Origin: Flavobacteriaceae bacterium MAR_2010_72
Lineage (GTDB): Bacteria; Bacteroidota; Bacteroidia; Flavobacteriales; Flavobacteriaceae
DNA: 64,000 nt
Assembly (NCBI GenBank): GCA_003550275.1
Contig: QXCW01000002.1
Span: forward strand, 2,554,001-2,618,000
Direction: 5' to 3'
Shown here: piece after piece, positions 63,790-64,000 of the stretch
How the letters are laid out: every line of letters starts with the position of its first letter
Numbering within the stretch: the first letter of the stretch is position 1
Notes under the pieces: generated by a model
What the model saw: the letters and a program-made list of their open reading frames with translations, nothing else
What the model was told of the DNA's origin: nothing
Databases searched by the model: none
Program-made: the position numbers and the translations under genes

Positions 63790-64000
63790 TTAACCGTTAA
63801 ATACTTTTTCAAGTGAAACACCTCTGTCTTTAGCTACAGCTTGTGCAGATCTCAATTGTAACAATGCATCAAAAGTTGCTTTTACCACATTATGAGGGTT
63901 AGATGAGCCTTGAGATTTTGACAATACATCATGAACACCAACTGCCTCTAACACTGTTCTCACAGCACCACCAGCAATAACACCGGTACCAGGAGCAGCA
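63790..64000 (-). CDS. rpsE: 30S ribosomal protein S5 (uS5), C-terminal part
   Basis: The minus-strand frame from the window end reads through to a TAA at 63790 and gives the S5 C-terminus: '[19 protein letters not shown]', then '[20 protein letters not shown]'. The 5' part lies beyond the window, about 70 residues being visible. It precedes rpmD by 12 nt, as in the spc operon. Confidence 0.93.
   Translation of the reverse strand, partial: AAPGTGVIAGGAVRTVLEAVGVHDVLSKSQGSSNPHNVVKATFDALLQLRSAQAVAKDRGVSLEKVFNG

Overview
The window is a low-GC chromosomal segment of a Bacteroidetes bacterium, most likely a member of the Flavobacteriaceae. The main clues are the TANNTTTG -7 promoter elements (several paired with TTG 17-23 nt upstream), a tmRNA whose tag ends in NNYALAA, the families DUF2480, DUF3078 and DUF5689, a TonB-dependent receptor with a carboxypeptidase-like N-terminal domain, and the gene order around rpoA, carA, eno and gltA. 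The genus cannot be resolved from this window. No tRNA, rRNA, CRISPR array, insertion sequence or phage gene was seen.

Layout. 1-4.5 kb (minus strand): a cell-surface polysaccharide/lipid modification operon with a truncated phosphoethanolamine-transferase-like protein, a GT2 glycosyltransferase and two tandem Wzx-type flippases. 4.7-11.3 kb: typA, kdsA and small membrane or regulatory genes. 11.4-11.8 kb: ssrA (tmRNA). 11.9-17.2 kb: a secreted protein, an SSS symporter, a small coiled-coil membrane protein and DsbD. 17.4-24.2 kb: a TonB receptor and a DUF5689 surface lipoprotein flanked by two endonuclease/exonuclease/phosphatase paralogues, a candidate scavenging locus. 24.3-30.4 kb: hflX, then a minus-strand run of DUF3078, DUF2480, SufT-like and SufE genes, two rhodaneses and two thioredoxin-fold proteins. 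30.5-31.6 kb: a MarR regulator and YceI protein with a palindrome over the promoter.

31.7-38.2 kb: a complete tryptophan operon, trpEGDCFBA, preceded by a clear attenuator: a 20-residue leader peptide with three consecutive Trp codons, a candidate antiterminator and an intrinsic terminator. 38.2-49.5 kb: a pullulanase lipoprotein, a DEAD-box helicase, a NUDIX hydrolase, pyrE, birA, and the block rsfS-ftsH-LUD-cdsA-psd-ACBP. 49.5-58.2 kb: an M20 peptidase, a DDAH-like amidinohydrolase, gltA, a DUF481-like protein, eno, carA and a tandem pair of unrecognised secreted paralogues, each with its own near-identical terminator. 58.2-64 kb: the spc/alpha ribosomal operons read on the minus strand: rpsE (partial), rpmD, rplO, secY, infA, rpmJ (too short for most ORF callers), rpsM, rpsK, rpsD, rpoA, rplQ.

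Most of the window is housekeeping. The parts most worth a second look are the trp attenuator, the nuclease/TonB/DUF5689 locus, the tandem secreted paralogues placed between rplQ and carA, and the MarR operator overlapping its own -7 box. Functional statements come from recognised motifs and family knowledge; no database search was run.
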